Assembly: GCF_008710155.1 (NCBI RefSeq)
Contig: NZ_VYPZ01000002.1
Coordinates: forward strand, 390,009 to 454,008
Direction of reading: 5' to 3'
Source of the DNA: Sphingobium limneticum
Lineage (GTDB): Bacteria; Pseudomonadota; Alphaproteobacteria; Sphingomonadales; Sphingomonadaceae
DNA: 64,000 nucleotides
Position numbers and translations under genes: made by a program. Each line of letters begins with the position of its first letter. Position 1 is the first letter of the stretch. The notes under the pieces were generated by a model. The model did not search any database, was not told where the DNA came from, and saw only the letters and a program-made list of their open reading frames with translations. Positions 61,684 to 64,000 of the stretch are shown here, in pieces.

Positions 61684-61707
61684 GCCCGGACACTCGATGT
61701 GATGAAC

Positions 61708-61754
61708 AAGCGCCGCTGCTCTTCCGGTCCCGACCGGTGCGCAGCGGCGCTTTT
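61708..61754 (+). terminator. Intrinsic terminator after rne
   Basis: A 12-bp stem (61708-61719 with 61741-61752) encloses a loop with its own small CCGGT hairpin, followed by TTTT. It lies 25 bases after the rne stop. Confidence 0.85.
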
Positions 61755-61823
61755 CATATGGGTTGCGGCCCATCCCCCGTCTTCACCGCCGGTTCAGGGC
61801 GGACATGGCATCGGCGCCCGTCC

Positions 61824-63173
61824 ATGATGCGCCTGTTTCAATTCTTCGCCGTCCTGCTGGCATCGCTCGCGCTGATGGCGCGGCCGGCCATGGCGCAATC
61901 CATCCTGCGCGACGCCGAAACCGAATCCTTCATGGCCGATATGTCGGGTCCGCTGGTCAAGGCGGCCGGCATGGAGCCGAAAAACGTCCAAGTGATGGTG
62001 ATCAACGACCCGGAGATCAACGCCTTCGTCGCGGGCGGCCAATATGTCTGGGTGCATAGCGGGCTGATCGCCCAGGCCGACAATGTGAACCAGTTGCAGG
62101 GCGTGGTGGCGCACGAACTGGGCCATATCGAGGGCGGCCATATCATCCGGTCGGGCGAAGGCATCAAGGAAGCCACCAGCGTCACCATATTGAGCCTGGT
62201 GCTGGGCGCGGCGGCGATCGCGGCGGGCGGCGCGGAAGCGGGCATGGGCCTGATGGGCTTGGGCCAGCAGGCGGCGATGACCAAATATCTCGCCTTTTCG
62301 CGCGGGCAGGAAAGCTCCGCCGATCTGGCCGGCGCGCGCTATTTGTCGCAGGCGGGGCTGAGCGGCAAGGGCAGCCTGGAATTTTTCAAGAAGCTGCAAA
62401 ATCAGGAATATCGTCTCGCGATCCCGCAGGACAATAGTTATGGCCGCACCCATCCGCTGTCGGGCGAGCGCATCAATGTGCTGCGCGAAGTCTATACCGT
62501 CGATCCGGCCTGGGAGCGGCCGCCCGACAAGGCGCTGGAGGCGCGGTTCGAGCGGATCAAGGCGAAGCTGATCGGCTTCGTGTACGAACCGACCCAGACA
62601 TTGCAGAAATATCCCGAAAGCGACCAGTCGATGCCCGCCCATTATGCCAGGGCCTATGCCTGGCATAAGAGCGCCTATCCGCAAAAGGCGCTGGAGGAGG
62701 CCGACGCCCTGCTCGCGGCCGCGCCGCATGACCCCTATTTCCTGGAACTCAAGGGCCAGATATTGCTGGAAAGCGGCCGGCCAAAGGATGCCGTCGCGCC
62801 GCTGCGCGAAGCGGTGAAGATCACCAACCAGCCCCTTATTTCCGTACTGCTCTCCCACGCGCTGATCGCGACCGAAGATGAGAGCAATTTTGCCGAGGCC
62901 GAGCAGGTGTTGCGCCTGGCCGTGCAGCGCGACCGGGAAAATCCCTTTGCCTGGTATCAACTGGGCGTCGTCTACGAACGGCGCGGCGATACGCCCCGCG
63001 CCGCACTGGCGACCGCGGAGCGCTATGCCATGATGGGCCAGCATCCCATGGCGTTGCGCAGCGCGGACGCCGCGATGCAGGGTTTGCAGGCCGGCACGGT
63101 TGACTATCTGCGGGCGCAGGATATCGCGATGACCTCCCGCGCCGCGATCGAACAGCAGCGCAAGAAAAGATAG
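61824..63173 (+). CDS. M48-family periplasmic metalloprotease with TPR (BepA-like)
   Basis: The 449-residue protein has a signal peptide (cleavage near AMAQ, residue 23), the zinc-protease motif HELGH near 96-100, a conserved ESSADLAGARY segment with the third metal ligand near 165, and TPR-like helices from about 270 to the end (YAWHKSAYPQKALEEADALL near 280). Relatives such as BepA cut misassembled outer-membrane proteins in the periplasm and help LptD assembly. The start at 61824 (ATGATG) is weakly supported by a ribosome binding site. It is followed after 2 bp by a DsbA-family gene, suggesting one envelope-quality operon. Confidence 0.88.
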   Translation: MMRLFQFFAVLLASLALMARPAMAQSILRDAETESFMADMSGPLVKAAGMEPKNVQVMVINDPEINAFVAGGQYVWVHSGLIAQADNVNQLQGVVAHELGHIEGGHIIRSGEGIKEATSVTILSLVLGAAAIAAGGAEAGMGLMGLGQQAAMTKYLAFSRGQESSADLAGARYLSQAGLSGKGSLEFFKKLQNQEYRLAIPQDNSYGRTHPLSGERINVLREVYTVDPAWERPPDKALEARFERIKAKLIGFVYEPTQTLQKYPESDQSMPAHYARAYAWHKSAYPQKALEEADALLAAAPHDPYFLELKGQILLESGRPKDAVAPLREAVKITNQPLISVLLSHALIATEDESNFAEAEQVLRLAVQRDRENPFAWYQLGVVYERRGDTPRAALATAERYAMMGQHPMALRSADAAMQGLQAGTVDYLRAQDIAMTSRAAIEQQRKKR

Positions 63174-63175
63174 AT

Positions 63176-63940
63176 ATGACAGATCAGACCCGGCCCAGCT
63201 TTCGCGCGGCCCTTTCCAACAGGACCATACAGATGACCCTTGGCGCCCTCGCCCTGACCGCCATTGCCGGCGTCGCACTGGCCGCGCAGGCCCCCGCCAG
63301 CGTCAATACCAATGACAAGGCAGCGATCGAGAAGATCGTGCATGACTATATTCTCGAGCATCCAGAGATCATCCCGCAGGCGGTGGAGAAGCTGCAGGCC
63401 AAGCGCATGTCGGGCACGATCGACGCCAGCCGCAGCACGCTAGAAACCCCCTATGCGGGCGCCTGGGAAGGCGCGGCCAATGCCGACGTCACCGTGGTCG
63501 AATTTTTCGACTATGCCTGCGGCTATTGTCGCGCGTCCTTGCCCGATCTGGCCAAGCTGGTCGCTTCGGACGCGAAGGTGAAGGTCGTCTATCGCGAACT
63601 GCCGATCCTGTCGGAAGCCAGCAGCGATGCGGCCAAGGTGTCGCTGCTCGCCGCCGAGCGTGGCCAATATATGCCCTATCACCGGGCGCTCTACGGCGCG
63701 GGCAAGGTATCGCGCGAAACGATCCTGGCCGCCGCCGCCAAGGCGGGCCTGACCAAGTCGGAAGCCGAATCGGCGATCGCATCCAGCAAATATGATGCGG
63801 AGATCCAGTCCAACATCGCGCTTGCCCAGAAATTGCAGGCCAGCGGCACGCCGACCTTCGTGATCGGCGGTCAGGTGCTGAACGGCGCGGTGGGCTATGA
63901 CGCGCTTAAGGCCGGCGTCGCGAGCGCGCGGGGGAAATAA
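63176..63940 (+). CDS. DsbA-family thioredoxin-like oxidoreductase
   Basis: The 254-residue protein has a TM anchor or signal near residues 20-38, an N-terminal helical dimerisation-like segment with AIEKIVHDYILEHPEIIPQAV near 48-68, and a thioredoxin fold with the active site CGYC near 114-117 and the cis-proline SGTPTF near 221. This plan matches BdbD/ScsC-like DsbA-family proteins of alphaproteobacteria, which form or isomerise disulphides in the periplasm. Its ATG lies 2 bp after the M48 gene stop. Confidence 0.9.
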   Translation: MTDQTRPSFRAALSNRTIQMTLGALALTAIAGVALAAQAPASVNTNDKAAIEKIVHDYILEHPEIIPQAVEKLQAKRMSGTIDASRSTLETPYAGAWEGAANADVTVVEFFDYACGYCRASLPDLAKLVASDAKVKVVYRELPILSEASSDAAKVSLLAAERGQYMPYHRALYGAGKVSRETILAAAAKAGLTKSEAESAIASSKYDAEIQSNIALAQKLQASGTPTFVIGGQVLNGAVGYDALKAGVASARGK

Positions 63941-63960
63941 ATAAAGCGCCGTTCGGTTCG

Positions 63961-64000
63961 AGCTTGTCGAGAACCCTTGCGCAAGGGTTCTCGACAAGCT
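63961..64000. repeat. Perfect 40-bp palindrome at the window end
   Basis: Positions 63961-63980 are exactly complementary to 63981-64000, with the centre in TTGC|GCAA and no loop. The left flank reads GCCGTTCGGTTCG, and since the palindrome reaches the window edge the arms may extend beyond it. It belongs to the interspersed palindrome type seen elsewhere in the window and follows the DsbA-family gene, where it may act as a bidirectional terminator. Confidence 0.8.

Noticed and set aside
1..64000. tRNA genes, rRNA, CRISPR arrays, prophage or integrative elements
   Set aside because: No regularly spaced repeats, tRNA-like cloverleaf ends, integrase, transposase or phage structural genes were recognised; the repeats found are short intergenic palindromes.

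Overview
The window looks like chromosomal DNA of a sphingomonad (Sphingobium, Sphingomonas or Novosphingobium-like alphaproteobacterium). The evidence is a GC-rich genome with strong codon bias, five TonB-dependent receptors in 64 kb, several typical intergenic inverted repeats, and the alphaproteobacterial gene block rne / amiC / mrcA / prfB with an RNase E whose S1 domain carries an acidic insertion. No rRNA, tRNA, CRISPR array, integrase or transposase was seen.

Layout. 1-2754: a nitroreductase cut by the window edge, a small unknown gene and a secreted amidohydrolase, all on the minus strand. 2873-6597: a TonB-dependent receptor divergent from a two-gene unit (small secreted protein plus di-haem cytochrome c peroxidase), with two palindromes between them. 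6598-10777: an unusually AT-rich leader, a second TonB-dependent receptor and a secreted class-C beta-lactamase-like serine hydrolase. 10778-12673: a membrane CHASE4-type methyl-accepting protein.

12774-26438 is a sugar-acid region. It encodes a 2-ketoaldonate reductase-like protein, L-idonate 5-dehydrogenase (IdnD), gluconate 5-dehydrogenase (IdnO), gluconokinase, an MFS transporter and a LacI-type regulator. Together these could take 2-keto-L-gulonate or L-idonate through 5-ketogluconate and gluconate to 6-phosphogluconate. An identical 15-bp operator-like sequence lies upstream of idnD and of an alcohol dehydrogenase 10 kb away, and a close variant lies upstream of a large TonB-dependent receptor, so these units probably form one regulon.

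26631-34524 holds an unusual surface system: two small secreted proteins, a DUF11-type secreted protein and a 1660-residue protein with DUF11 and carboxypeptidase-regulatory-like domains followed by a long outer-membrane-barrel-like region. A tandem PilZ protein follows directly. 34528-38558 is a phosphorelay set: Hpt protein, LuxR-type response regulator with a damaged or non-canonical start codon, hybrid kinase with two receivers, and a single-domain receiver. 38826-39290 is the wreck of a metal P-type ATPase.

39334-43937 is a compact minus-strand cluster of a phosphoribosyltransferase, a GT4 glycosyltransferase, two different ATP-grasp proteins and a nucleotidyltransferase. It looks like a biosynthetic unit for an unidentified surface or peptide-sugar product. 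44065-49284 holds two metal or siderophore-type TonB-dependent receptors with a DUF4198 protein between them and operator-like palindromes upstream. 49482-54336 contains Tas-type aldo/keto reductase, a lipoprotein-like methyltransferase, prfB and several small unknown genes. 54339-63940 is housekeeping: mrcA, amiC, rne, a BepA-like M48 protease and a DsbA-family thiol oxidoreductase. The window ends inside a perfect 40-bp palindrome.
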